From DASYLJ01 sp964432595 (GTDB lineage Bacteria > Desulfobacterota > Binatia > DP-6), in the NCBI GenBank assembly GCA_964432595.1, contig CAYSOF010000036.1, forward strand, positions 1 through 51,058: a DNA stretch of 51,058 nt, given 5' to 3'. Below the pieces are notes generated by a model. That model saw nothing but the letters and a program-made list of their open reading frames with translations. It was not told the origin of the DNA and did not search any database. A program made the position numbers and the translations under genes. Below, piece by piece: positions 7,925 to 15,610 of this stretch (within the stretch, counting starts at the first letter, position 1; each line of letters starts with the position of its first letter).

Positions 7925-9091
7925 ATGGACGACGCGGGACCCAAGTTCGATCCGCAGATGCTGTTCGACCATCCGGACCCGTACCCGATGTTCGCGGGGC
8001 TGCGCGCGACGATGCCGGTCATGCGCTCCGAGTTCATGAACCGCGTGAGCTGGGTGCTGACGAAGTACGACGACTGCCTCGCCGTCCTGAAGGACGCCGA
8101 CACCTACTCGTCGAAGTCGAACGCCGAGGTCGGGAAGATCATGGGCCGCACCGTCATCGAGATGGACGGCAAGGAGCACACGCGCCACCGCGCGCTCGTG
8201 CAGCGCGTGTTCGTCCCGAAGGGCCTCGACGGCCTGCAGCCGGCGCTGGACCGCGTGCTGCACGAGATCCTCGACGACCTCGCCGGCGAGCGCGCCGTCG
8301 ACCTCGTGCCGCAGTTCACCGAGCGATTCCCCGTGCAGGTGATGGCGCACATGGTGGGCATCCCGCGCGCCGACTATCCGCAGTTCCAGAAGTGGGCCAT
8401 CGAGATCATCGGCTTCGCGAAGGACTATCCGCGCGGCTACGCGGCATCGGCCGCGATCCGCGAGTATCTCCTGCCCGTCATCGCCGAGCGCCGCGCGAAC
8501 CCCACCGACGACATCATCAGCCGCCTCGTCACCGGCACGGTCGACGGCCAGGGCCTCAGCGACGAGGAGGTCGTGAGCTTCCTGCGCCTGCTGATCCCCG
8601 CCGGCGCGGAGACGACCTTCCGGCTGATCGGCAACATGCTCTTCGCGCTGCTCACCGCGCGCGACCGTTGGGAGCGGGTGCGCGCCGACCGCTCGTTGAT
8701 CCCGTGGGTCATCGAGGAGACGCTGCGGTGGGAGACGTCGGTGCTGATGGTGTCGCGCCAGACGACGAAGCCGGTGACGATCCGCGGCGTCGACGTGCCG
8801 GAGAACGCGCTCGTATCGGTCGTCGTGGCATCCGCGAACCGCGACGAGGACCACTACGAGCGTCCCGACGAGTGGGACCTGGATCGTCGCGCCGACGATC
8901 ATCTCGCGTTCGGCTTCGGCCGCCACCACTGCCTCGGCTACCATCTCGCGCGCCTGGAGGCGCGGCTCGCGATGGAGGCGATCCTCGATCGGCTACCCGC
9001 GCTGCGCCTCGATCCCGACGCGCCGCCGCCGACGATCACGGGGCTCGCGTTCCGCTCGCCGAAGACGCTGCGGGCGGTGACGGACGTCTGA
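7925..9091 (+). CDS. cytochrome P450
   Basis: A 388-residue soluble bacterial P450. The I-helix oxygen-activation motif is PAGAETTFR, the K-helix ExxR is EETLR, and the heme-binding loop FGFGRHHCLG carries the proximal cysteine (about C336). Length and layout suit class I bacterial enzymes (CYP107/CYP125-like range) that take electrons from a ferredoxin; no redox partner lies next to it. The substrate is probably a hydrophobic small molecule, but nothing in the sequence fixes it. The ATG with GGAG five bases upstream is preferred; an in-frame GTG 12 codons earlier would swallow the palindrome. A strong hairpin follows the stop. Confidence 0.93.
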   Translation: MDDAGPKFDPQMLFDHPDPYPMFAGLRATMPVMRSEFMNRVSWVLTKYDDCLAVLKDADTYSSKSNAEVGKIMGRTVIEMDGKEHTRHRALVQRVFVPKGLDGLQPALDRVLHEILDDLAGERAVDLVPQFTERFPVQVMAHMVGIPRADYPQFQKWAIEIIGFAKDYPRGYAASAAIREYLLPVIAERRANPTDDIISRLVTGTVDGQGLSDEEVVSFLRLLIPAGAETTFRLIGNMLFALLTARDRWERVRADRSLIPWVIEETLRWETSVLMVSRQTTKPVTIRGVDVPENALVSVVVASANRDEDHYERPDEWDLDRRADDHLAFGFGRHHCLGYHLARLEARLAMEAILDRLPALRLDPDAPPPTITGLAFRSPKTLRAVTDV

Positions 9092-9101
9092 ACGGAACGC
9101 C

Positions 9102-9132
9102 GCCCGGTCTCGCGGGGGTATCGAGACCGGGC
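9102..9132. terminator. bidirectional hairpin terminator
   Basis: Perfect 11-bp arms (GCCCGGTCTCG and its complement) with a 9-base loop lie in the 61-bp gap between the stop codons of the P450 and the convergent secreted-protein gene. There is no T-tract, as is usual in very GC-rich genomes. Confidence 0.65.
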
Positions 9133-9152
9133 AGCCCATTCCGTCATCGCCC

Positions 9153-9500
9153 TCAGTCGCTCGGCGGCTGGCAGAGGCAGTGGACGTCGCCGGTGACGCC
9201 GTTCTGCCACCAGATGCATCCCGGGGTGGCCTCGCAGTCGGTGATGAGGTCCCAGCCGCAGAGCACGAAGTCCTTGGCCGTGCCGACGTTCTCGCACACG
9301 CAGTGCGAGCCGTCGTCCGTGCACGTCGGCTCCGCGTCGAGCACGGGCGGCTGGCACCCGCGCTGGATCTGGCTCCGCGTCAGGAGACCACGCCCGTCGG
9401 GCTGGCACGGGTTCTTTGCGGCGGTGAACGAGCCGGCGACGGCCATGGCCGGCAGCGCCACGATGGCGCAGGCGATCAGCATCTTGCGAAGTCCGCTCAT
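9153..9500 (-). CDS. small secreted cysteine-rich protein
   Basis: A 115-residue protein with a signal peptide (residues 1-22, MSGLRKMLIACAIVALPAMA and onward) and ten cysteines in the mature part, including CVC, CLC and GCIWW clusters. The mature sequence suggests a compact disulfide-bonded fold with Asp/Glu-rich turns (TCTDDGSHC). I recognise no named domain. A GGAGG sequence lies eight bases before the ATG, which supports the start. It is convergent with the P450 and divergent from the PQQ-like propeller gene. Role unknown; likely periplasmic or extracellular. Confidence 0.7.
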   Translation of the reverse strand: MSGLRKMLIACAIVALPAMAVAGSFTAAKNPCQPDGRGLLTRSQIQRGCQPPVLDAEPTCTDDGSHCVCENVGTAKDFVLCGWDLITDCEATPGCIWWQNGVTGDVHCLCQPPSD

Positions 9501-9612
9501 GAGGAGTTCCTCCCTGGGTCCGCGCCGCAGGCGCGGGGTCGGGTGACCGGACGGCGCCGGGGATCAGCCGCTCGCCCGATCACGTTGCTCATGACCGGAG
9601 GGCGGGAGTTCG

Positions 9613-9631
9613 CCGGTTACAACGTAACCGG
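9613..9631. promoter_or_regulatory. palindrome in the divergent region before the propeller gene
   Basis: CCGGTTAC-AAC-GTAACCGG, perfect 8-bp arms with a 3-base centre, placed between the divergent cysteine-rich protein (start 113 bp left) and the propeller protein (start about 100 bp right). The symmetric AT-containing core fits a repressor or activator site. The remaining 200 bp of this gap holds nothing else I can identify. Confidence 0.4.
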
Positions 9632-9734
9632 TACGTTCTCCGGCGCGAGCCGCGGCCCCCGCGTCGAGCTGTCGCCCACTTTCCGATTGACCGGGAGTCA
9701 CACCGCGCGGGAACATCACGTCCCGGGGGTGCTC

Positions 9735-11507
9735 ATGGGTACGATTCGCATCGCGCTGCTCGCCGCGCTGTCGCTGCTCGCGAGCGCCGGTCCGATCCAT
9801 GCGTGGATCGGCGCCGTACCGCGCTCGACGTTCGGGTCGGCCGACGACGTCGCGGTCGACGGGACCGGACACGTCGTCGTCGTCGGCAGAGGACAGATCG
9901 ACGGGCGCGCTGCGCGTTTCGAGACGGTGACCGGCCGGCTGCGGTGGAGCGTCGTGCCCGAGGCGCACCACGGCGCTCCGCTGACGGTGGGCATCGCCGC
10001 GAACGGCGACGCGATCGTCGCAGGCGACGAAGATGACGGCGGCGACGGCAGCAGCAACGGCTACGTGACGCGTCTCGCCGCCGCCACCGGGAGCGCGCTG
10101 TGGCGCACCATCATCGCGACCGCGGGCGACGACTGGGCGAACCTCGTGCTCGTCACGTCCGACGACGACGTGATCGTCGGCGCGCAGACCAACCGGACCG
10201 TGCCCACGAGCGGCTTCACGATCGCCCGGCTCGACGGCGCGACGGGCGCGGAGCTGTGGCGGCACGACGTCGGCGGCCTCGTCGGGCACAACATGCCCCG
10301 TGCGCTCGGGATCACGCCGTCCGGGGACGTCGTCGCGGCCGGCATCGTGAACGACGAGGGCTTCCTCGCGATCCGCCTCGACGGCGCCGCGGGCACCGAG
10401 GAATGGCGGTTCCACGAGACCGGACCGGCGTCGTCGTTCGAGACCGTCAACATCGCCGCAACGCTCGCGGTCGACACCGCCGGCGACGTGCTGGTCGGCG
10501 GCGCCATCGAGAGCGCGGGCGACGACAGTCTCGCCGATGCGACGGTCGTGAAGCTCGCAGGCGCATCCGGCACCGAGATCTGGCGGCACGCGGTCACGGA
10601 CATCGGCACCGCACGGGTCGTCGTGAGCCCCGCCGGAGCGATCGTCGCCCACACGTCGTTCTCGACGCGCGGGCTCGCGCCCGCGACCGGCGCGGTGCTC
10701 TGGACGGTCGGCGTCGCGTCGTTCGCCCCGAACATCCGGATGGCCGGCGACGGCAACGCGATCATCTCCGGCCTCTCGAACGTCTACGCGATCGATGCGC
10801 TCACCGGCGCGCGGCAGTGGAGCCTGTCGTTCGGGACGGGGTTTACGGACTTCGCCGACCGCCACCCGCTGATCGAGACCGGCGCCGGCGGCGACGTGGC
10901 GATCGCCGGCGAGCTGCCGAAGCGTCCGGCGACACCCGACATCGACGACATCGTCGTCGGCGTCATCGCCGACCGCATCGCCGGCACGACCCTGCAGGTC
11001 AAGCAGTCCGGCGCGCCGACCGTCACGACGCTGACGCTCAAGTCGAAGGACCCCCGCCTCGTGGCGAGCGGGCCGGCGGGCCCGGGCGGCGACGGCCTCG
11101 GCGATCCGACCGTCGGCGGCGCGACGCTGCATCTCGTCAATCCGACGAGCGGCGAAGAGGTCACGATACCCCTCCCCGCTGCCGGCTGGCGGCGCCGCTC
11201 GGGTCAGGGCTACGCGCCCAGCGGATATCAGTACAGCGACAGTGGTGGCGCGTTCGGCCCATGCAAAGCGGTGTCGGTGAAGAGCGGGAAGAAGCTCACC
11301 GTGTCCTGCCGGGGCACGGGCGTGGCCTTCTCGCTCGACGAGCCGACGCAGGGCAGCCTCGGGGTGCGCTTGACGCTCGGCAGCGGGCTCGGCGGCGAAG
11401 GGTTCCGGACCTGCTTGCTCTTCGGAGGCACGGTCGTCGTCGATCGCCCAGGCGAGTTCAAGGCGAGCGCCGCGCCAGCACCGTCGAGCTGTCCGAGCGC
11501 GCCGTAG
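9735..11507 (+). CDS. secreted PQQ-like beta-propeller protein with unusual C-terminal domain
   Basis: A 590-residue protein with a signal peptide (MGTIRIALLAALSLLASAGP, cleavage near IHA). At least six propeller repeats of the quinoprotein dehydrogenase type follow, each with a G-A/T-x-G-xx-x-W core: GSALWR, GAELWR, GTEEWR, GTEIWR, GAVLWT and GARQWS. No PQQ-ligand set is evident, so it may be a structural propeller and not an enzyme. Residues about 420-590 form a separate beta-rich domain with GDPTVGG, LPAAGW, GPCKAV, LTVSC and FRTCLLFGG elements and paired cysteines. I recall similar tails in uncultured deltaproteobacteria, but no named family. The start is the only ATG giving a signal peptide. 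Confidence 0.78.
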   Translation: MGTIRIALLAALSLLASAGPIHAWIGAVPRSTFGSADDVAVDGTGHVVVVGRGQIDGRAARFETVTGRLRWSVVPEAHHGAPLTVGIAANGDAIVAGDEDDGGDGSSNGYVTRLAAATGSALWRTIIATAGDDWANLVLVTSDDDVIVGAQTNRTVPTSGFTIARLDGATGAELWRHDVGGLVGHNMPRALGITPSGDVVAAGIVNDEGFLAIRLDGAAGTEEWRFHETGPASSFETVNIAATLAVDTAGDVLVGGAIESAGDDSLADATVVKLAGASGTEIWRHAVTDIGTARVVVSPAGAIVAHTSFSTRGLAPATGAVLWTVGVASFAPNIRMAGDGNAIISGLSNVYAIDALTGARQWSLSFGTGFTDFADRHPLIETGAGGDVAIAGELPKRPATPDIDDIVVGVIADRIAGTTLQVKQSGAPTVTTLTLKSKDPRLVASGPAGPGGDGLGDPTVGGATLHLVNPTSGEEVTIPLPAAGWRRRSGQGYAPSGYQYSDSGGAFGPCKAVSVKSGKKLTVSCRGTGVAFSLDEPTQGSLGVRLTLGSGLGGEGFRTCLLFGGTVVVDRPGEFKASAAPAPSSCPSAP

Positions 11508-11519
11508 GCGCTGCGCGGC

Positions 11520-12212
11520 TCACCCGTGTCGGATCGCTTCGATGAGGTGGTGCCACTCGGGCACCAGCTCCCATGCGAAGTAGCGTCGGGGACGCTCGGG
11601 GAACAGACCGTCGGTTCCGTGCGTGATCAGCTCGCCGTCGCCGCCGTAGAACGCGGCGGCGAGATTCTCGTCGCTCATGGCCGTCTCGCTCGACGCCACT
11701 GGACCGCCCAGGCGCGGCGCGAGCGATCCCGACAGGCGATCATGGAACGTCGCCCACGCGCGGCCATCGAGCGCGGCCATCAGCGCGGCCTTCCATGCCT
11801 GGTTCCGGTCCTCGTCTTCCAGCTCGGGGCGCAGGAAACGTACCTGGCCGAGCACGTTGCAGAACAGGATCGCGTGGCGGGGGAAGTCGCGTCGCAGCTC
11901 CGCGAAGCGTGACGGATCGCCGGTGAGGTAGTCGCGGTCGTGCGGACGGATGTCGCGGCCGAGCCGCCGCACGCGGCGAGCGAGGATCGTGCGGGCGATC
12001 GGATCCGGCTCGAGCACGTCGACGTGCGCGAAGCGCCGGAACACGTCGTCGGGCAGGCACCACCCCGCGCTGGGTCCGACGAGCAGCAGGCGCTCCGAAT
12101 CGGGGGTCCACTCCTCGAGCCAGTGCGACAGCGGCTCGACGAACGGGCGCCATCGACGCGCATACCGGTGCGCGCGCCAGTGGTAGCACAGGCCGCCGGC
12201 CGGATTCAGCAT
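11520..12212 (-). CDS. methyltransferase-like protein
   Basis: A 230-residue cytoplasmic protein. The segment RLLLVGPSAGWCLP resembles motif I of class I SAM-dependent methyltransferases, followed by an acidic strand end DVLEPDP at the expected distance and an aromatic IRPHDRDYL segment. A later LFCNVLGQ strand matches a motif IV position. Motif I is degenerate (G-P-S-A-G instead of GxGxG), so catalytic activity is uncertain. Start: ATG preferred, with a GTG four codons upstream possible. It is convergent with the propeller gene, 12 bp away. Confidence 0.55.
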   Translation of the reverse strand: MLNPAGGLCYHWRAHRYARRWRPFVEPLSHWLEEWTPDSERLLLVGPSAGWCLPDDVFRRFAHVDVLEPDPIARTILARRVRRLGRDIRPHDRDYLTGDPSRFAELRRDFPRHAILFCNVLGQVRFLRPELEDEDRNQAWKAALMAALDGRAWATFHDRLSGSLAPRLGGPVASSETAMSDENLAAAFYGGDGELITHGTDGLFPERPRRYFAWELVPEWHHLIEAIRHG

Positions 12213-12269
12213 CGCCCCGAGCACGACAGGATTGTCGCGACCGGCGCTCGGGGTCTCAAGCGATCCGGG

Positions 12270-12833
12270 TCAGCGCACCGGAACGAGGACCGTCCCCGGC
12301 ACCGCGAGCTTGTTGCCCGCGTCGTCGAAGACGGTCAGCGACACGAACTCGGAGATCACCGGCGTGTCCGCGCACGGCGGATCGAGGCACGCGATCGGAT
12401 GGAGCGTGCCCTTGCACGTCCCGTTGCTGCACGACGCGGTCCCCGTCAGGCTGCCGATCGTGATCGGCGGAATGCCCGCGAGCGGACAGTCGCCCGTCGG
12501 ATCGACGCCGAAGCTGGTGCGCAGCACCACCTCGACGGACAGCGCGCCGCTGAACGCGGCGCCGCTCTTCGTGACGCCCTTCAGCGTGACCTGACCGCCC
12601 TTCGATTCCGTCGGCGAGCCGGTCTTCGGACACGTCGGCGCAGGCTGCTTGGCGCTCGTCAGCACCGCGACGCCGCTCTTGAAGGCGAACGCCGCAGCGC
12701 ACGGCGACGGCGGCGTGGTGTCGCACTGCGCCTGCACGAGCGTCATCGTGCTCGGCGCGATGCCGCCGCCCTTCCTGGCATCGGCCACGCCGGCCATCGC
12801 CAGCACGAGCAGCAGCGTCGTCACGAAGCGCAT
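12270..12833 (-). CDS. secreted protein of unknown function
   Basis: A 187-residue protein with a signal peptide (MRFVTTLLLVLAMAGVADA). The mature portion is beta-strand-rich with nine cysteines arranged in pairs (for example CSNGTC and CLDPPC), which implies an oxidising compartment. I recognise no domain. It starts 12 bp downstream of the lysyl oxidase stop, on the same strand, and probably belongs to the same transcript as the SDR and lysyl oxidase. It could be a substrate or partner of the oxidase; this is speculation from position only. Confidence 0.65.
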   Translation of the reverse strand: MRFVTTLLLVLAMAGVADARKGGGIAPSTMTLVQAQCDTTPPSPCAAAFAFKSGVAVLTSAKQPAPTCPKTGSPTESKGGQVTLKGVTKSGAAFSGALSVEVVLRTSFGVDPTGDCPLAGIPPITIGSLTGTASCSNGTCKGTLHPIACLDPPCADTPVISEFVSLTVFDDAGNKLAVPGTVLVPVR

Positions 12834-12845
12834 GGATCCTCTCCC

Positions 12846-13859
12846 CTACGGCACGATACGGAACGGCTTGCCGACGCCGACGCCACGCTGCCCGGCCTGG
12901 CTCCACGCCACGACCTTGATCGTCGCGTTCTCCGTCGCGGTGCCCGCCGGGATCGCCCACGACTGCTTGTGCGCGTTCGCCGCGAGGCCGGGGGCGAGGA
13001 GCTCCCACGTCGATCCGCCGTCGAGCGAGTAGAAGACGTCCTGCACGCGGAGCGCCTTCCTGCCGCCCTTGATGCGCGTCTTCCACGCGATCGTCGTGCT
13101 GCGCCCCGCGCGACGCGCCTTCTTGCCGCGCTTCACCACCACCTTCGGCGCCGGCTCCTCGTCGCTCGGCCCCGTCAGCGTCACCGGCACGATCGCGACG
13201 TTGTTCGCGGGATTGCTCTCGCAGACGCCGCCGACGCCGCACAGTACGGCGTCCGGGTTGATCGTCACCGCGAGGTCGTAGTCGCCGGGCGGCACCTCGG
13301 TGACGTCGATCCACTGGCAGTCGAGCGTGCTGCCGTAGAGATCGCCCCACCCCACCTGCATGCCCTGCATGCCCGGGAGCTCGCACGAGTCGCTGCCACG
13401 ACAGCAGTACCGTCGCGTCGGATTGGTCCCCGCCGCGTCCGACGGCCGCGTGTCCTCGATGCAGAACGACCGCTTCTGACCCGTCACGACGACGGCGCTG
13501 CCACCGCGCTCGCGCAGCTCGTAGCGCGCGAAGTCGAGGAAGTGCCAGTGATTGTGCGCCGGGCAACTGCTGAACACCCACGTGGGATCGCCGTTCGGCA
13601 GGCGATCGTCGGGATTCGGCGCACCCATGACGAGGTCCTCGTCGCCGACGTTCGTCGACAACACCGCGAAGCGCAGCAGCTTGCGCGCGCCCGGGCCCCC
13701 GACGCAGAGGTCGGCCGGCTGCAGCTCGCAGGCCTCGGGCGCGAAGACCTTCACCTCCGTGCGCACGTCGCCGGCGAGTGTCGCGGCGTCGATGGCGAGA
13801 TCGGGCAACGCGTGCGCGCGCGCCGCGAGGAGCAGCAGCGCGATCGATGCGACTCTCAT
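12846..13859 (-). CDS. secreted bacterial lysyl oxidase homologue with C-terminal Ig-like domain
   Basis: A 337-residue protein with a short signal peptide (cleavage near AHA, residue 17). Residues about 90-225 match the catalytic domain of copper amine oxidases of the lysyl oxidase family (PF01186). The copper site is AHNHWHF (H102, H104, H106). The two residues that form lysyl tyrosylquinone in animal enzymes are both present: the lysine in GQKRSFCIEDT (about K129) and the tyrosine in GWGDLYGSTLDCQW (about Y175). ESNPANN near 214 matches the family's conserved end. A beta-sandwich tail (YSLDGGSTWELL) covers residues about 235-337. It would oxidise primary amines, typically lysine side chains, outside the cytoplasm. 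Its ATG overlaps the upstream SDR stop (ATGA), so translation is coupled. Confidence 0.88.
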   Translation of the reverse strand: MRVASIALLLLAARAHALPDLAIDAATLAGDVRTEVKVFAPEACELQPADLCVGGPGARKLLRFAVLSTNVGDEDLVMGAPNPDDRLPNGDPTWVFSSCPAHNHWHFLDFARYELRERGGSAVVVTGQKRSFCIEDTRPSDAAGTNPTRRYCCRGSDSCELPGMQGMQVGWGDLYGSTLDCQWIDVTEVPPGDYDLAVTINPDAVLCGVGGVCESNPANNVAIVPVTLTGPSDEEPAPKVVVKRGKKARRAGRSTTIAWKTRIKGGRKALRVQDVFYSLDGGSTWELLAPGLAANAHKQSWAIPAGTATENATIKVVAWSQAGQRGVGVGKPFRIVP

Positions 13860-14662
13860 GACGTCACGTCGGGCAGGATCGGCAGGCGCAGATTCCGCGT
13901 GATCCGACGGTGCAGCGCGGGGAAGAGCGTGCGGATCGCGTAGGCGATGCGGACATAGCGCGGGACCGTCACTTCATGCTGGCCGCGCTCGAGCGCGCGG
14001 AGCACCGCGCGCGTGAAGGCGGGCGCGTCCATGAACGTCCGCGTCGCCCGCTCGGGCATGCGGGCCAGGATCTCCGGGGTGAACATCTCCGTGCGCACGA
14101 GGGCGGGATACACCGCCATCACGTGGATGCCCAGCGGGGCGAGCTCGATGGCCAGGGCCTCCGTGAGGCCGGTCACGGCGAATTTGCTGGCCGTGTACGC
14201 CGCCTCGTCCGGCTGGCCGAGCTTGCCGGCGACCGACGACACGTTGACGATCCATCCTTCGCCCCGCGCGCGCAGGTCGGGCAGCACCGCGCGAATCGTC
14301 CAGACGACGCTCAGGTAGTTCGTCCGCATCATGCGTTCGAACTCGTCGAGCGGCTCGTCCTTGAAGAGACCGTGGTGCCCGTACCCCGCGTTGTTGACGA
14401 GGAGGTCGATGCGACCCCACGCGGCCCGTACACGCGCGACCGCCGCCTCGATGCTCGCGCGGTCAGCGACGTCGCAGGTCACCGCCAGCGTGCGGTCGGC
14501 GCCGAGCTCGGCCGCCAACGTCTCGAGTCGATCGAGCCGCCGGGCCAGCAACGCGACGCGCATGCCGCGCGCCGCGAGATCGCGCGCCAGCTGGGCGCCG
14601 ATGCCGCTCGAGGCCCCGGTGACGATCGCGGTGCGGCCGCGAAAGTCGGTCAGCCCCGCCAT
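13856..14662 (-). CDS. SDR family NAD(P)-dependent oxidoreductase
   Basis: A 268-residue classical short-chain dehydrogenase. The cofactor motif is TGASSGIG (residues 15-22), the structural NNAG motif is at 90-93, and the catalytic Ser/Tyr/Lys are in NVSSVAG, AAYTASK (Y156, K160). The ARRLDR segment after strand 2, with two arginines, favours NADP over NAD. The C-terminal extension with basic residues and a hydrophobic segment resembles membrane-associated SDRs of lipid metabolism. First gene of the unit with the lysyl oxidase (4-bp overlap). A direct role in processing the oxidase's aldehyde products is unlikely, because the SDR is cytoplasmic. Confidence 0.9.
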   Translation of the reverse strand: MAGLTDFRGRTAIVTGASSGIGAQLARDLAARGMRVALLARRLDRLETLAAELGADRTLAVTCDVADRASIEAAVARVRAAWGRIDLLVNNAGYGHHGLFKDEPLDEFERMMRTNYLSVVWTIRAVLPDLRARGEGWIVNVSSVAGKLGQPDEAAYTASKFAVTGLTEALAIELAPLGIHVMAVYPALVRTEMFTPEILARMPERATRTFMDAPAFTRAVLRALERGQHEVTVPRYVRIAYAIRTLFPALHRRITRNLRLPILPDVTS

Positions 14663-14672
14663 GCGACGCGGC

Positions 14673-15506
14673 TCAGCCGCGGCCGCCGGGGACGAACCGC
14701 AGCGCCAGGCCCACGAGCGACGGCACCATCTTCGGCCGCAGCAGCTCGGGGTCGTACTGCGAGAGCCGACGGTCGTTCTCGCCGGCGCACGTGCGCGCGA
14801 GCGTCGTCAGCGTGATGTCCGCGTTGATCTCGTCGGGCACCTGCATCGTGAAGTCGTCGCCGGCGTCGGCGTCGCGTAGCTGCAGCGCCGTCTTGACGCG
14901 GCCGATCGCCTGCAGGGCGACACCCGCGACGCGGCGGACCAGGAACCACGGCTTCTGCACGACGGGAAGCTGCACGCCGCGATGCGCAGCCCAGTTCGAG
15001 AAGAAGAGGATGTGCCGCGCCTCTTCCTGCATGACGCCGTCGAAGACCTCGGTCAGCGGCTTCGGGAAGAAGCCCGTGTCGGACGCGACCTTGAACAGCC
15101 CGAACGCGAAGAACGAGTCGAAGCACTCGCCGTAGCCCATCCGCATGAAGCCCCATTCGGCGTCGCGTGGCTGCTCCGCCTTCTCGTCGGGGAACGGGAT
15201 GTCGTAGAATTTCAGCAGGTGGTCGAGGAGCTGCGCGTGACGCTCCTCCTCGTACGCCTGCATCGCGATGGCTTCGCGTAACACCGGGTCGGGCTCGACG
15301 TCGGCCATCGCGCGCACGCGCGCCGCGGCGGTGCGCTCGCTCCCGACGGCCTCGCCCCAGAACGGCAGGCCGCGCAAGCGTTCACGTGCAGCGGCATCGA
15401 GATCGGGCCAACGGATCGCATCGGGCTCGTAGGCGTGATGCGTGCTGACGAACTCGCGACAGAAACGGGCCTTGTGCTCGTCGCTGCCGATACGGAGGCG
15501 CCCCAT
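14673..15506 (-). CDS. ferritin-like di-iron protein
   Basis: A 277-residue, all-helical protein with two ExxH di-iron motifs in the ferritin-like arrangement: YEEERHAQL in the first half and MQEEARHILFF in the second, plus additional glutamates upstream in each helix pair. Length is larger than ferritin and closer to di-iron oxygenases or desaturase-like carboxylate proteins. No signal peptide. The function (oxygenase, oxidase or metal handling) is not determinable. The ATG at MGRLRIGSDEH is preferred over an upstream TTG. It lies 10 bp upstream of the SDR, so it may head the SDR-lysyl oxidase transcript. Confidence 0.7.
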   Translation of the reverse strand: MGRLRIGSDEHKARFCREFVSTHHAYEPDAIRWPDLDAAARERLRGLPFWGEAVGSERTAAARVRAMADVEPDPVLREAIAMQAYEEERHAQLLDHLLKFYDIPFPDEKAEQPRDAEWGFMRMGYGECFDSFFAFGLFKVASDTGFFPKPLTEVFDGVMQEEARHILFFSNWAAHRGVQLPVVQKPWFLVRRVAGVALQAIGRVKTALQLRDADAGDDFTMQVPDEINADITLTTLARTCAGENDRRLSQYDPELLRPKMVPSLVGLALRFVPGGRG

Positions 15507-15574
15507 GCGTGCGAGCCGTATAGCGGTCGAGGGTGCTCGGAGCAAGGCGGTTCGGCGCGCGACGTAGTGCAAAT

Positions 15575-15603
15575 TTGACCGGCCGCGCGGCGCGCCGTAA
15601 GAA
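15575..15603 (+). promoter_or_regulatory. candidate promoter for the cupredoxin-like lipoprotein, possibly leaderless
   Basis: TTGACC, a 17-bp spacer and TAAGAA lie so that a transcript would start at or within a base or two of the lipoprotein ATG at 15611. No Shine-Dalgarno sequence precedes that ATG. The -10 match is only partial, so this is a prediction. Confidence 0.35.
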
Positions 15604-15610
15604 AACTCGC

